NCBI GenBank assembly: GCA_028583415.1 | Contig: CM053269.1 | Span: 41,963,016 to 42,027,015 of the forward strand | DNA: 64,000 nt | DNA from: Protea cynaroides | Lineage: Eukaryota > Streptophyta > Magnoliopsida > Proteales > Proteaceae | Direction: 5' to 3' | Shown here: one piece after another, positions 31,401 through 38,777 of the stretch | How positions within the stretch are numbered: the stretch's first letter is position 1 | How the letters are laid out: each line of letters starts with the position of its first letter | Notes under the pieces: generated by a model | The model's database searches: none | Seen by the model: only the letters and a program-made list of their open reading frames with translations | What the model was told of the DNA's origin: nothing | Program-made: the position numbers and the translations under genes

Positions 31401-33611
31401 TTCTTTATTTGTATGCCATTGACAACAGATAAGGTACATGCAAGGGCATATTACATCTTTATGGTTCTATCTTTGGCTTGTTCTTAGCTGTTTCTGGGTT
31501 CCAATAGCTGCTTAGTTTCCTTCCTTTTATCACATCTTCTCTCTCTTTATTATGCCTCTAAGTTCATGCACAAATTAGATCATTCAATTCCATCCTTGCT
31601 CATTTCCGAATCACTTTAGTTAGTTTATATTGCCAAGGCTCTGTTTCTTCCACTGTAATATGGCAATGTATATTAAAGCAATGTGCTTGAACAGTGAAGC
31701 TGGAGAAATTTATTCAAAAAAACTTGCTAATTTTGTGGAGAAGCGACTCAAATCTGAAAGGGCTGCTTCTGTGAGTTTCTCCACTATTGTATTTCATTAT
31801 ATATCTGTATCCCGTTGTATTTAGAGGTTTGTGGTTGAAGTTGATATTCATTTTGTCCTGTATGTTTTGGAACTACTCTGTCTTCATGTTAACATGCTTA
31901 TATGGTCATTGCATTCTTATTATGGTTTAGATATGGACAAGCACACTGCAAAGAACAATCTTGACTGCAAGCCCAATTGTTGGATTCCCTAAGGTCAATG
32001 CTTAATTACAAAAAAAAATTATATTTCTGTTCAAACTCTTCATCAACATTTTTTGAAAGTTTTGTGGTTGGGTTGCCTACCTATAAATAGCTAATTTCAT
32101 TCTTTGCAAAATTTCTTTCCGGTAGATACAATGGCGTGCACTGGAAGAGATAAATGCTGGAGTATGTGATGGAATGACATATGAAGAGATAAGGAAAAAT
32201 ATGCCAGAGGAGTATGAGTATGTTGATATTTATCATTTGAAAGTTCCATGGAGTAATTCTATCATCTTTTATTTATTTATTTCTATTTCACTTTTTTTTT
32301 AGCTAGAAAACTCTTTTCAATTTTCCTCCACTTGGGATAATGATGCTTTTGGTCTACTTGCAGGTCACGTAAGAAGGACAAGCTGAGGTATCGGTATCCT
32401 CGTGGGGAATCTTACCTTGATGTTATCCAAAGGTATGCAATTGTGAGAAGTAAGAAGAAAGTTCCTTACATCTTTTAGTTTTACTTTTTTCTTTCACTTT
32501 GTCATTATGTTATGTCATACAATACTTATGCAGGTTAGAGCCTGTAATTATTGAGCTTGAACGACAACGTGCACCTGTTGTAGTGATCTCTCACCAGGTT
32601 ATATATTAATGGCATACTCCTGCCTTCCTTCCACACATTAAGGATTAAGAGCATTGTAGGCTGAGTATAATAATTCTACTCATCATTTGTTAATTGAGAG
32701 TATTGTATAATAATTCTACTCATCATTTGTAGGCTGTTTTGAGAGCATTATATGCATATTTTGCGGACCGGCCATTGAAAGAAATCCCACACATTGAGGT
32801 AATCATTGATATCTAAAGAAGTATCAGATGATTTGCTTTTGTTCTTTTAATAGGCAATGGTTACTTAAGAGAAGAATTCGTAGAAATGTGTTCTTCTTTG
32901 CTTGTGCTCTGCAGCAAGCATAGGTTTAAAAGAACAAAAAAAATATTTGGCCTAGAGGGTACCATTAATGCTGGGTCCAAAAAACCAATGATTTGCATCT
33001 GATGCATTGATTGAGAAACACATCAGTTTCACACCTAGTGAAATTCTAGGGCTGTGTTTGGTTGCAAGGGGAATTGAAGGGAAGGGAAATGGAATTTTTT
33101 AACTTAAAAAGGACATTCTTGTAATGATTACAAACACATGCTATCACATTGCTATATAACTAATTCTAAATCATTCCATATTTAGTTATTAGCTTACACT
33201 TCACTTTGCATTCAAAACCCTTTCATTTAAAAAGTAAAATAAGTTTTACATCTTATTAGTATCACTATTAAATATGTAAAGAAAATTAGATAGTTTGTAC
33301 AATCATTTTATGTTACAATTATAAAAGTTTCATTTTTAAGTTAAAAAATTTCCCTTCCCTTCCCTTCAATTCCCCTTGCAACCAAACACAGCCTATGTGA
33401 AATTTCATTATCAGAGAGGATGGTTCACAATTTCAAATGTGCACTTCCGATTTAATGTGTGGAGCCTTGGAGCCCTTGGAGACGTGAAGATACTCTGTTT
33501 GACATTCTAACGAGGGAAACTTCCAATTTTCAGGTGCCGCTTCACACCATAATCGAGATTAAAATGGGAGTTGATGGTGTCCAAGAGAAAAGATACAAAC
33601 TCATGGACTGA
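12158..33611 (+). CDS. F2KP: F2KP, 6-phosphofructo-2-kinase/fructose-2,6-bisphosphatase, 3' part
   Basis: The gene sets the level of fructose 2,6-bisphosphate, the cytosolic signal that steers plant carbon between sucrose synthesis and glycolysis. Joined exons 12158-12205, 23686-23783, 31695-31770, 31931-31993, 32126-32217, 32364-32432, 32534-32597, 32733-32798 and 33534-33611 give 217 residues plus stop with every phase matching. They cover the linker end (NISGYLPGRIVFFL) and the whole bisphosphatase domain. The phospho-acceptor His is in LTRHGES, the phosphate-binding Arg in TSTLQRTI, the acid Glu in EINAGVCDGMTYEE, the second His in SHQAV, and the protein ends KRYKLMD as in plant F2KP. All introns are GT-AG. 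The kinase domain is outside the window. No stop or frameshift is seen, so the gene looks functional despite introns of 11.5 and 7.9 kb filled with transposons. Confidence 0.93.
12640..12828 (-). repeat. 3' LTR of Copia element C
   Basis: About 190 bp, matching 17944-17987 joined to 23374-23519 (shared CAGAAAAGAATG, GATCTCCTCATCC, CATCTTATTTATAATGAAAT). The purine tract TTGAGGGGAG (minus strand, 12829-12838) abuts it. Confidence 0.85.
12835..13149 (-). pseudogene. Copia RNase H C-terminal part (element C)
   Basis: An open stretch of 104 codons with LFCDNKATISIAHNPVQHNW, TKHVKIDHHFIKEKL and DQVVDIFTKGLRGKQF, the standard end of Copia RNase H including the DNK motif and the TKH.EIDxHFIRE block. 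It runs to the 3' LTR. Confidence 0.88.
13150..14370 (-). pseudogene. Copia reverse transcriptase (element C), broken
   Basis: Minus strand: WKEAMVEEMIALRKNETWDL near 14270-14330, YKAKLVARGATQTYGINY near 14110-14170, LQLLDVKNAFLHEEL near 14000-14060, KLKRSLYGLKQSPRAWF near 13880-13930, and catalytic ILIVYVDDM near 13760-13785. The catalytic Asp pair is kept but frameshifts lie near 14100 and 13720. Between 13150 and 13720 the connection region is heavily decayed. Confidence 0.88.
14637..15800 (-). pseudogene. Copia integrase (element C), broken
   Basis: Pre-integrase motif DLQQWHRRLGHPSFKVL near 15640-15690, LRSDNGREYLDGEFQQYLAD near 15240-15310 with a core Asp, VVERKNHHS near 15180-15200 with the Glu, and PPQYWSDAILTSAYFINCVP at 15070-15150. 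FGCVCYVRNHRSPRKLENSG, the post-integrase block, is followed by a Pro/Ser-rich linker with repeats of SPSPKPTSPSPE near 14660-14720. Stops separate the parts. Confidence 0.85.
15935..16617 (-). pseudogene. Copia gag zinc knuckle and protease (element C)
   Basis: Zinc knuckle CEHCGKPWHTKDTC near 16380-16435 and protease motif WIIDFGATDH near 16065-16095. The catalytic triad Asp-Thr/Ser-Gly reads DFG, so the protease could not work. The two motifs lie in different frames, which shows a shift near 16330. Confidence 0.83.
16733..17173 (-). pseudogene. Copia gag N-terminal part (element C)
   Basis: Begins MSSDVTFAGTDFYKMENL at 17170, then LTIPTNTTKLDCGNYLMWFR and GLSGYLT, with a stop at about 17010. 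After it the same gag continues (NKWNAENSLVMQYLLNSMQP, VHETTQKELTVSQYYTQLRS). It is close to the gag at 1828-2375. Confidence 0.83.
17174..17931 (-). other. Leader of Copia element C
   Basis: Non-coding. It contains a 42 bp tandem duplication around 17486-17570 (GGGACTGGTAGGTAGTTTTT) and reiterated GGCTGGCGGCAGG-like units at 17600-17880. The open frames here are by-products of those repeats. Confidence 0.6.
17932..17943 (-). other. Primer binding site, tRNA-Met type (element C)
   Basis: Minus strand TGGTATCAGAGC abutting the inner end of the right LTR. Confidence 0.88.
17944..17987 (-). repeat. 5' LTR of Copia element C, inner piece
   Basis: 44 bp of LTR, ending in CCTCATCC at 17980-17987, the left copy of the 8 bp target duplication made by the hAT element. 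Confidence 0.88.
17988..18120. repeat. hAT left subterminal region
   Basis: Repeated TCTCGG/CCGAGA motifs, including a tandem GAGATTACCGAGATTACC, mirror the motif set of the right end. Confidence 0.7.
18372..19208 (-). pseudogene. hAT transposase, low-complexity C-terminal tail
   Basis: An open stretch of 265 or more codons beginning after a CCCCAG acceptor-like site at about 19209. It is Gly/Asp-rich (DDGSGGGDVGGGGDEGGGGD), then PDPDIMPDVEIDSMSTSFGG, and aromatic-rich to the end (TFYSRRMSWQDFVYQTEIYF). Tails of this kind follow the dimerisation domain in some plant hAT proteins. Linkage to the domain at 19324-19665 through 19209-19323 is inferred. Confidence 0.65.
19324..19665 (-). pseudogene. 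hAT transposase, C-terminal dimerisation domain
   Basis: AEWWLLYGENASELRRIAIK, VLSWTCSASGCERNWSTFSL and HSKRRNKLGSQRLNDLVYAH give the hAT C-terminal family (WW, S.S.CERNWS, KRN.L....L..L.Y). An acidic tail DVFQLSSDEEDPYVEWV follows. The frame closes at 19324. Confidence 0.88.
19741..19820 (-). pseudogene. hAT transposase small exon
   Basis: Minus strand KTFRDALGSFGTPRTIAGRD then KTDPG. The F.....F..P.A...R pattern matches the part before the dimerisation domain. It is followed by a possible donor GTATGA. Confidence 0.65.
19914..20038 (-). pseudogene. hAT transposase exon
   Basis: Minus strand AAYYLNPKYQYSHVLGLNSD then LIGAVKDVVAKLVPDYPVSS, ending at a GTGAG donor near 19912. AAYYLNP is the conserved hAT block after the RW motif. 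Confidence 0.75.
20110..20597 (-). pseudogene. hAT transposase, helical insertion domain part
   Basis: VVEQARQVTTFVYNHSYSLN, REKCGGDLVRPGITRFATNY, LEPVVKVLRLVDTTFQPTMP and AAMDMLKDRIKTVLPRGNKH follow the family order. After IIKD the codon that should encode Arg of the RRW-like motif is TGA, a CGA to TGA change, and the frame goes on as WESQLMHPLHKADE to about 20110. Confidence 0.85.
20603..21529 (-). pseudogene. hAT transposase, DUF659 catalytic part
   Basis: About 308 codons in one frame. An acidic stretch (DDDSSDDDG) is followed by WNWKGTKEFIGDAFARWSIY and the DUF659 pattern GVTIMCDGWTGPTRKSIINF and NVVQIVTDNGSNYKKAGEMM, then FWTPCAAHCIDLMLKDMGK. CDGWT and VTDNG hold the two RNase H-fold Asp residues. 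A single-base shift near 20610 separates it from the next part. The upstream end has no ATG, as expected for the middle of a gene. Confidence 0.88.
21522..21851 (-). pseudogene. hAT transposase, BED zinc finger part
   Basis: Starts MAASGSREGGSDAGRTDMAW at 21851. The BED finger reads CKFCGKKLMSGGITRLKQHL then a Cys after about 10 residues (KCPIVP): C-X2-C...H...C as in plant hAT transposases, a DNA-binding domain. The frame closes at about 21524 and the next part begins in another frame, so at least one frameshift lies in 21525-21600. Confidence 0.88.
22125..22940. repeat. Tandem array of about 160 bp units inside the hAT element
   Basis: Five to six diverged units. Each has the core GAAACCGTGACCGCGTAGAT followed by CGGCCAACgatgttcaac and a long AT-rich part with TTATTGCTGGAAAATA. 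Core copies begin near 22130, 22284, 22443, 22603, 22748 and (weak) 22920. The middle units are the most alike. Confidence 0.85.
23190..23373. repeat. hAT right subterminal region
   Basis: At least ten close copies of GGTCGAGA, CCAGTCGAGA or their complement, including an inverted pair around 23191-23216 (GTCTCGGTCGAGATCTCGAC). A TATATAAG motif at 23219-23226 lies upstream of the transposase gene and could be its TATA box. Confidence 0.7.
23374..23519 (-). repeat. 5' LTR of Copia element C, outer piece
   Basis: Starts with the right TSD copy CCTCATCC (23374-23381) and continues exactly where the inner piece stopped (CTACCATCTTATTTATAATG). It ends at about 23519 with ACAACA, i.e. TGTTGT on the minus strand. 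Confidence 0.88.
23686..23783 (+). CDS. F2KP: F2KP exon with catalytic LTRHGES
   Basis: 98 bp, starts in phase 0 and ends after two bases of a codon. It encodes VNTHLTPRPILLTRHGES and DNVRGRIGGDNVL. The His of RHG is the residue phosphorylated during catalysis. Acceptor TTTGCAG. Confidence 0.92.
23915..24028. mobile_element. Short inverted-repeat (MITE-like) element
   Basis: GCTCTGTTTGTTTGTCAGGA on the left pairs with CTGCCAAACAAACATTG on the right with two mismatches. The arms also carry AAAATGAG / CTCGTTTT, and the centre is purine- then pyrimidine-rich. About 110 bp. No sure target duplication. Confidence 0.5.
24807..25148 (+). repeat. 69 bp direct repeats flanking a 204 bp LTR-like segment
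   Basis: TAATGTAGATAGGTTCCATC...CCTAGTCT at 24807-24875 recurs at 25080-25148 with a handful of mismatches. The segment between has phrases seen in Copia LTRs (ATTGGGTTATATGGGTTATG). See findings. Confidence 0.75.
25349..25412. repeat. (TA)n microsatellite
   Basis: About 32 pure TA units. Tyr-Ile open frames across it are artefacts. Confidence 0.95.
25864..26032 (+). pseudogene. accD: Plastid accD fragment
   Basis: Three frame pieces match the N-terminal half of plastid acetyl-CoA carboxylase beta subunit: YDDVDHLFGVRDIQSF, SFLVRDNNDNSYY, and YLDIEIEIFEIDNDPSFLSE. Two small shifts separate them. It is non-functional, a nuclear plastid fragment (possibly by way of mitochondrial DNA). Confidence 0.85.
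26033..26377. other. Organelle-like spacer, no gene named
   Basis: Sequence between the accD piece and the minus-strand reading frame at 26378. A + strand frame (to 26249) with several Cys residues is not recognised. Confidence 0.35.
26378..26590 (-). pseudogene. Unidentified protein-like fragment
   Basis: About 70 codons open on the minus strand, ending in TGA at 26378-26380. The text looks like true protein, not chance: SLVKLACKLRFQDGLEDKSV, LDVVKRFANHRMEMSECLQY, LGLVRYNLRDFVSSLMKV. It has no start codon. I do not recognise the family. It lies between two plastid fragments inside the hAT-type element and could be a captured gene piece. Confidence 0.4.
26590..26787 (+). other. Plastid-like spacer upstream of trnI-CAU
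   Basis: GAATTTGGTTATTCACGATG and TATGATGATCCCTGTTAAGC directly before the tRNA resemble the plastid rpl23-trnI intergenic region as I remember it. No gene inside. Confidence 0.5.
26788..26866 (+). pseudogene. trnI-CAU: Plastid trnI-CAU pseudogene
   Basis: GCATCTATGGATGAATGGTT, anticodon loop CTCATAA, and TAGGTTCAATTCCTA match plastid tRNA-Ile(CAU). The 3' acceptor strand is disrupted (CCTAGCCGGACCCTGCA) and no longer pairs with GCATCTA, so the copy cannot form a normal tRNA. Confidence 0.85.
26867..27299. other. Mitochondrion-like spacer
   Basis: Sequence with the texture of plant mitochondrial intergenic DNA (CTTTTGAGTTCCCCCATGCT, GGCTACTGCTACAGC). No gene recognised. The minus-strand frame 26984-27175 looks incidental. 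Confidence 0.35.
27300..27617 (+). repeat. 5' LTR of TRIM
   Basis: TG...CA ends. Contains a TATA-like TATTAATATAAGC near 27540, upstream of the inner end. Confidence 0.82.
27618..27629 (+). other. Primer binding site of TRIM
   Basis: TGGTATCAGAGC, complementary to initiator tRNA-Met 3' end, directly after the LTR. Confidence 0.88.
27690..27930 (+). repeat. TRIM internal short repeats
   Basis: Repeats of ACTACTACT and of TTGGTTCACAGTGACCTATA followed by CTGTGCTG occur four times at about 45-60 bp spacing. Confidence 0.75.
27983..28310 (+). repeat. 3' LTR of TRIM
   Basis: Diverged copy of 27300-27617 with small indels. It differs enough to point to an old insertion. Confidence 0.82.
28311..29340. 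other. Mitochondrion-like or unassigned sequence inside the hAT-type element
   Basis: No gene named. A plus frame 28775-29068 is open for 97 codons but shows no known motif. A GC-rich block 28985-29085 (GGTCGGGTCAGACTGG, CTCGGGCTAGGCCCTGCC) resembles the subterminal style of the element's own ends, so a second related element may be nested here. Confidence 0.35.
29472..30396 (+). other. F2KP intron, no feature seen
   Basis: AT-rich intron sequence. The short open frames have no recognisable content. Confidence 0.5.
30412..30585 (+). mobile_element. Au-type tRNA-derived SINE
   Basis: The order matches the Au SINE family: tRNA-like head with GGTTGCTCCATTGCGACATA and box-B-like GTCAAGGGTTTGAATTGGG, then GGAAACAGCCTCTTTCTGAA, GGCTGTGTACATCTGCCC, and the end TGCACTGGGTATGCCCTCTT with a T-rich tail. 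It is flanked by an imperfect 14-16 bp duplication TAGGAAGACAGGCTT (30397-30411) and TAGGAAGACTGGGCTT (30586-30601). Confidence 0.82.
30602..31694 (+). other. F2KP intron, no feature seen
   Basis: AT-rich with T-rich tracts. It ends at the acceptor of the exon 31695. Confidence 0.5.
31695..31770 (+). CDS. F2KP: F2KP exon
   Basis: 76 bp. It completes the split Ser codon and gives EAGEIYSKKLANFVEKRLKS then ERAAS. Acceptor AACAG, donor GTGAGT. Confidence 0.9.
31931..31993 (+). CDS. F2KP: F2KP exon with substrate-binding Arg
   Basis: 63 bp, in frame, IWTSTLQRTILTASPIVGFP then K. The donor GTCAAT is a weak match to consensus but the next exon fits the protein exactly. Confidence 0.9.
32126..32217 (+). 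CDS. F2KP: F2KP exon with catalytic Glu
   Basis: 92 bp, IQWRALEEINAGVCDGMTYE then EIRKNMPEEY and two bases of a Glu codon. Acceptor GGTAG, donor GTATGT. Confidence 0.9.
32364..32432 (+). CDS. F2KP: F2KP exon
   Basis: 69 bp, completes Glu and gives SRKKDKLRYRYPRGESYLDV then IQ. It ends after two bases of an Arg codon. Acceptor TTGCAG, donor GTATGC. Confidence 0.9.
32534..32597 (+). CDS. F2KP: F2KP exon with second catalytic His
   Basis: 64 bp, completes Arg and gives LEPVIIELERQRAPVVVISH then Q. The His in ISHQ is the second active-site His of the phosphoglycerate-mutase fold. Confidence 0.9.
32733..32798 (+). CDS. F2KP: F2KP exon
   Basis: 66 bp in frame, AVLRALYAYFADRPLKEIPH then IE. Acceptor TTTGTAG, donor GTAATC. 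A 29-30 bp direct repeat (GTATAATAATTCTACTCATC) lies just upstream at 32667-32730, the second copy running into the acceptor. Confidence 0.9.
33046..33396. mobile_element. hAT-type MITE in the last F2KP intron
   Basis: Long terminal inverted repeats of about 60 bp: GGCTGTGTTTGGTTGCAAGG then GGAATTGAAGGGAAGGGAA at the left and the near-perfect complement at the right. Flanked by GTGAAATT at 33038-33045 and 33397-33404 (8 bp, the hAT length). 351 bp, AT-rich centre, no coding capacity. Confidence 0.8.
33534..33611 (+). CDS. F2KP: F2KP terminal exon
   Basis: 78 bp with TGA at 33609-33611. VPLHTIIEIKMGVDGVQEKR then YKLMD is the conserved C-terminus. The preceding intron holds a 350 bp MITE. Confidence 0.9.
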   Translation: MPLHTIIEIKMGVDGVQEKRYKLMD

Positions 33612-34266
33612 TCAGTTTATTCCAAGAAGTTTCCATTTGCCCAATGACCCTAAAGCCTAACAAAAGGCATACCATAGCAATTCTGTATTCTTTTAATCTT
33701 TCATTCGTCGACTGGAAGATGTAAGGGAATGAATGCAATTCACCACCGGCTGGCATTGATTTTTAACGGCCTTAGCAGTCAAACTGCTGTTGAAATGATA
33801 AAATTTTCCTAAAGATAAAACTAATAAAAAATTGTTGATGTTCTCATTCTCATTGCTTTTAGATTATTTCATAAAATAATTTTGCTTCCTATTTTTTTTC
33901 TTTTAAACATAATTTCATCTTCTCATATGTTTGTTGGAAGAACACTTCATTCTTGTGAGTCCTTAGATTGGAGGGAAACAAAAAAATGTTCCAGTTTGTG
34001 AGGTATCTTAGGGCATGTTTATCTGTAATGTTTTATTCATTTTTCCTTGAGACAAACATAATATGCCTTTGGTCGAATGGCTCATCTGTTGCTAAAAGCT
34101 TCTTATTGGCTAGTCAAGCACTCTGGAGCAGGTTCCTGCCTCAATGGAGGTACTGCTATGTTTTCTCCACTGGTTATGAATCTGCATACAAGGAGGTTAA
34201 ATTTTAACAGTATTTCTGCTCAGACATTTCAGAATGATTGAGTTCTTTGAATACTAACTTGTTGAA
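33612..34266 (+). other. F2KP 3' flank and presumed 3' UTR
   Basis: Sequence after the stop codon. Possible weak polyadenylation signals (AATAAT/AAATAATTTTG near 33870). No further gene. Confidence 0.4.
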
Positions 34267-34362
34267 CATAGACTGTCATTGAGAGGGGGAGCGTGAATCA
34301 GTGAACCAAATTTTCATAGACTGTCATTGAGAGGGGAGCGTGAATCAGTGAACCAAATTTTC
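34267..34362 (+). repeat. 48 bp tandem duplication
   Basis: CATAGACTGTCATTGAGAGG...CCAAATTTTC occurs twice in direct contact (34267-34315 and 34316-34362), differing by one G in the G run. A related GAGAGGGGGGAGAGGGTGAA is at 35712, which suggests fragments of one dispersed repeat. Confidence 0.85.
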
Positions 34363-36342
34363 TTCTCAAATAATTTCTTGCCAAATCTCTGTTGTCTTGA
34401 GCTGAAATGCACACATTGAATACTACCACATTGTCACATCACATTTGTATGTGTAAAACTACCTTGCTACCACAAAGTGGCTGGATTTATTAGTTATGTA
34501 CACTCTTTCTTAGGGTGTCATTTGGCCTGCCCAATATCCCCCGAACTGGACCGATTGATTAAAACCCGGAGCCACATGCACTGTTTACTTAACGTTTTGG
34601 GCTTAGACTTAGATGGATTATTTAATTGGTTGTTCACGGTGTATGAGTGCAGCCTATCGTTGTTGGACCACGCAGACCGAGTATGGATTGAACCTGAGAG
34701 CGGTCGATTAAATGACCATTAAGCTAAATCCTTGGCCTAAACCCTAAATGGTTAAATGTTTAATTTCTCCCCCTCAACCTCCCTGTTCATTTAGACTATG
34801 TTCTTCTGATAAGGTATTATGTTGTGAATATAGAATATATAATAATCAATTACAATAGAACGTGGACCAAGGGTTGTGTTTTTTTCCATTGTAGATCAAC
34901 TGGTAGGATTGGGACGATTAGCATAAGACTAAATAGCATAACCAATTATGTACCTGTTAGTTTGCACCATTGAAGCCCGTTAATAAATCGATTATACCAA
35001 TTAGCATAAGATCTATTAGGGACCAAGATCAACCGGACTGAATATAAACGTATCCATGTCTTGCTAATAAGGACTGATTAGCAAAACATGCCAATCACTG
35101 TGCAAGGTATTAAATTGATGGTGTCCAACTTGGCGCTACGAAGACCGACCAATTGATACCCCTACTCATATTGCATTCGCATGCTATAGCACTTTTAAGT
35201 ACACAAGAGAAATCATTCACAATACAGAAGCATACGTGGTTCAACAACCATAGAGTGTGACTGTCTACATCCATAGAGTAATGCCCCTTGGGATTCGTAT
35301 TTATTCAATATGCTTTTTTTAAATCAGCTACAGTTGATAGGGAGCTCCAATCCCTAGTTCTCCCAGCAGCCATTGAGAAGACGTTACAATACCTAATTTG
35401 CTAGCTACAATTGACGGGAGTACCAGCCCTAGTTTATGTGGCACCTATCACAATGGAGCTACAACCCCGAGCTTACTCCGCACCCACGGAGAGCTTACAG
35501 ATACAAAGAATGGGTTTATATTAATGCCTATATTCAAGAATAGGGCTAGTTAGGATTTCTACATTCACCACTTAGAACTAGCAATAACTGAGTACAAGTT
35601 TTAATGCAAGTAACTCATACAAGGTTGGAAAACATACAACCCTTGTTTAGTAGATTATTGAAATAAGACTGAGATGTTTTGAGAATCTTGATGAACCTCG
35701 GTTGTACACTGAGAGGGGGGAGAGGGTGAATCAAAGTATCTAAAAATTATTTCCCTAAATTTTCGTTGTTGCCCAGAGCTGATGGAGAAGTACACTGTCA
35801 CACACAAGCGTATGCAAAGGTATATTGTTACCACTCAGTGACTAGGTCTATCAGATTTGCACACTTATCCTGCGTCCACACCAAGCACTTCACAATGCAT
35901 AGAAAATCCAAACAACACAAGATATAATTTGGTTTATTTAAACAGTGTGTGATTGCTAGTCCATGGAGTAATGCTCAAACATGCTCTGTATATACTCGAT
36001 ACACTTCTTTTGTTGCACCTACCATAGGGAGAACCCACACCAAATTTACCCAACATATAACTAGGAGGGCATCAATGTGCCTGTAATCCAGGTAGCAAGC
36101 TACTAGTGTCTAGTACCGACTGAACACAATCACAACACGAAGGGTTTATACCAATACCCTACAATTTTCCCCCACTAGCTAGACATTTAACATAATCGCC
36201 TACAGCTAGCAAATAACAATGGAAAACATACAACCATACAAGGTATAGTAAATCTAAAACCGATGTTTCCCAATGTTTGAAGATGACTATAGTGTCTCCA
36301 ATGGTTCACTGAAATCATCAGCAACTTCCAAAACTGAGAGAA
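34363..36342. repeat. Unclassified dispersed-repeat sequence
   Basis: Two stretches (about 34390-34490 and 35765-35890) share phrases such as GAGCTGA, CACTGTCACACAC and GTTACCACTCAGTG. No coding domain. 34512-35165 begins AGGGTGTCATTTGG and ends CCAATTGATACCCCT, a weak inverted pair, so a decayed DNA transposon is possible. The sequence resumes at 41159 after the TR-GAG element. Confidence 0.4.
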
Positions 36343-36344
36343 CT

Positions 36345-36915
<571 letters not shown>

Positions 36916-36917
36916 AT

Positions 36918-36930
36918 TGGTATCAAAGCC
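36918..36930 (+). other. Primer binding site of gag-only element
   Basis: TGGTATCAAAGCC, two bases after the LTR end, the usual Copia variant of the tRNA-Met site. Confidence 0.85.
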
Positions 36931-38777
36931 ATTCCATACAGACCTAGGATCGATGGTTAATGATTGTAGAGACTGTAGGAAAGATTGGACTGAAAGTGGG
37001 AGAAATTTTTTCTTCCCAATTCTTCGTACAGACCTAGGTTTCGGACCTTAGAAAACTTTTTCGGACCTGTGAAAAATAAATCAAACTATATAGCCTTGTA
37101 GGGCTTTGAAAGATGAAGCCGCTGGTATAAAGAACATCGCCGGCGGTGACCTGACGCGCCCTCACGCGCCAGTGGAAAAATCGCGTGAAGGCCACGCGCC
37201 GGCTAGGGTTTTAAATAAAAAAAAAAATGGCGGCTGACCCGGTCATCGTCGGGTCAACTCGGTGACCCTAATGGTTAGCCAGACCTCAGACCGAGTTGAC
37301 TCGGTCTGACCCGTCGACCCATGTTAGTAACCCACACGGGACCCGATTGAAACTAACCTGCCCCAGTCAACAACCTTTTTAACCCGGTCAATGACCCGAG
37401 TTTAGCGACACGGTGATCCATTAATTGACCCGAAAACCCGGAAATTTTGACCCAAAAATTCGACCCGAGAACCCAGATTTTGACCCGGTTATCCGCAAAT
37501 TTGGACTGGGTTGGCTCAATGTTGAACCATTGGTTGGCCCGGTGAACCAACTCTCTGGTTCAACCATGCCAGACCAAAGCGGTTCGGTTTAAAGGAATTT
37601 TTTTTAAAAAAGGGGTTTAATATATATTCGGTCTGGTTCGAACCGATCCGACCAGCTCAAAATCGGACCGAACCGGTTTCATAGTAAACAAAAAAAAGGG
37701 CTGAATCTTCTTGGGGCTCGTGTGAGCTCGTCCGACCTCCGATTGAGGTGCTGTTTTTTGCATTGGATTCATCTCGTCGAGATCTTCAGTGTGGTATATA
37801 ATTTGGCTAGTTTTGGGGCCCAATAAAATGTGATTTTGGGTAGAAAGTGTCCTATGGGACTTGGTTCAATGTCATTTTACAGGATTTTCTAATTATTTGT
37901 ACCATGTATCTTGATGAGCTATTGTGCATGTTTTCAATGAATGTTTAGCTTTATATTTGAAATATAATTGTGACATTCATGTTGTTTTAAAATCTCATTT
38001 TCGCTGCAAAGAGAGTTTGGTGATATCATGGTGGAATTCGGTGGAACCCACCAAAGTGGCACACCTTATTTCATTATGATGTCTTCAAATTCAAGACTAT
38101 TATTTATCAATGCTTCAAAGTAAGGGACTGTTCACCCAAGGGTGGCATTACCAAACACAGTTATTGTGAGAGTTTTGTGAGTATCATGTTGAGATCTGGT
38201 GAAAGCCACCAAAGTGGTAAACCTTGTCTCTTCAGGATACTCTCAAATTCAAGGAGAGTATTTATAAATACATTAAGAATTTCACATCTGCAAGAGCAGC
38301 TAGACCGGAAGTGTTAACCCAAAGGTGGCACTACCAAGCCTTTTAAATGTATGTACATGCACATAAGTAGAAGGATTTTGACTTCAAGGGTCTCATTAAC
38401 CCAAAGGTGGTGGGATTTTTGAATCACTATTCTTTCGCGATCACTGCACGGATACTGAGGAGACCACTGCATGTTTATCCCAAAGGAGAATGTGTAGTTG
38501 GTCAACTAAAATTTACTTGCATGTGTATTTTGACATTGCTGGTGCAAGAAAATTGTATGTATGAATTTCTATTAATTATTTATTACTGCACAAATACAGG
38601 GGAAATCAAGTGCATATTTGTCTCAAATGATGAATTTGTATTTTAGTTGACTCCCAAAAAAGGGTTATTTGCTTGTATGTGTTGCGTAAATGTTAGCACA
38701 GTTGGTTTGTGAGTGTGGGTGATTGTTTTATTTACTACACTGCACAATAATTATGCATTATCTTTTAATCTCAGGAT
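36931..38777 (+). other. Leader of gag-only element
   Basis: Long non-coding leader. 37140-37200 is rich in GCGCC (CACGCGCC repeated). 37230-37560 is dense in GACCC/GGGTC motifs. Two diverged copies of a block with CACCAAAGTGG...CCCAAGGGTGGCA lie at about 38010-38160 and 38165-38335. An acceptor-like TTTTAATCTCAG ends at 38775 just before the gag ATG. Confidence 0.55.

Noticed and set aside
34512..35165. DNA transposon with AGGGTGTCATTTGG ends
   Set aside because: Inverted similarity of the ends is short and no 8 bp duplication is visible; kept only as a remark in the repeat entry.
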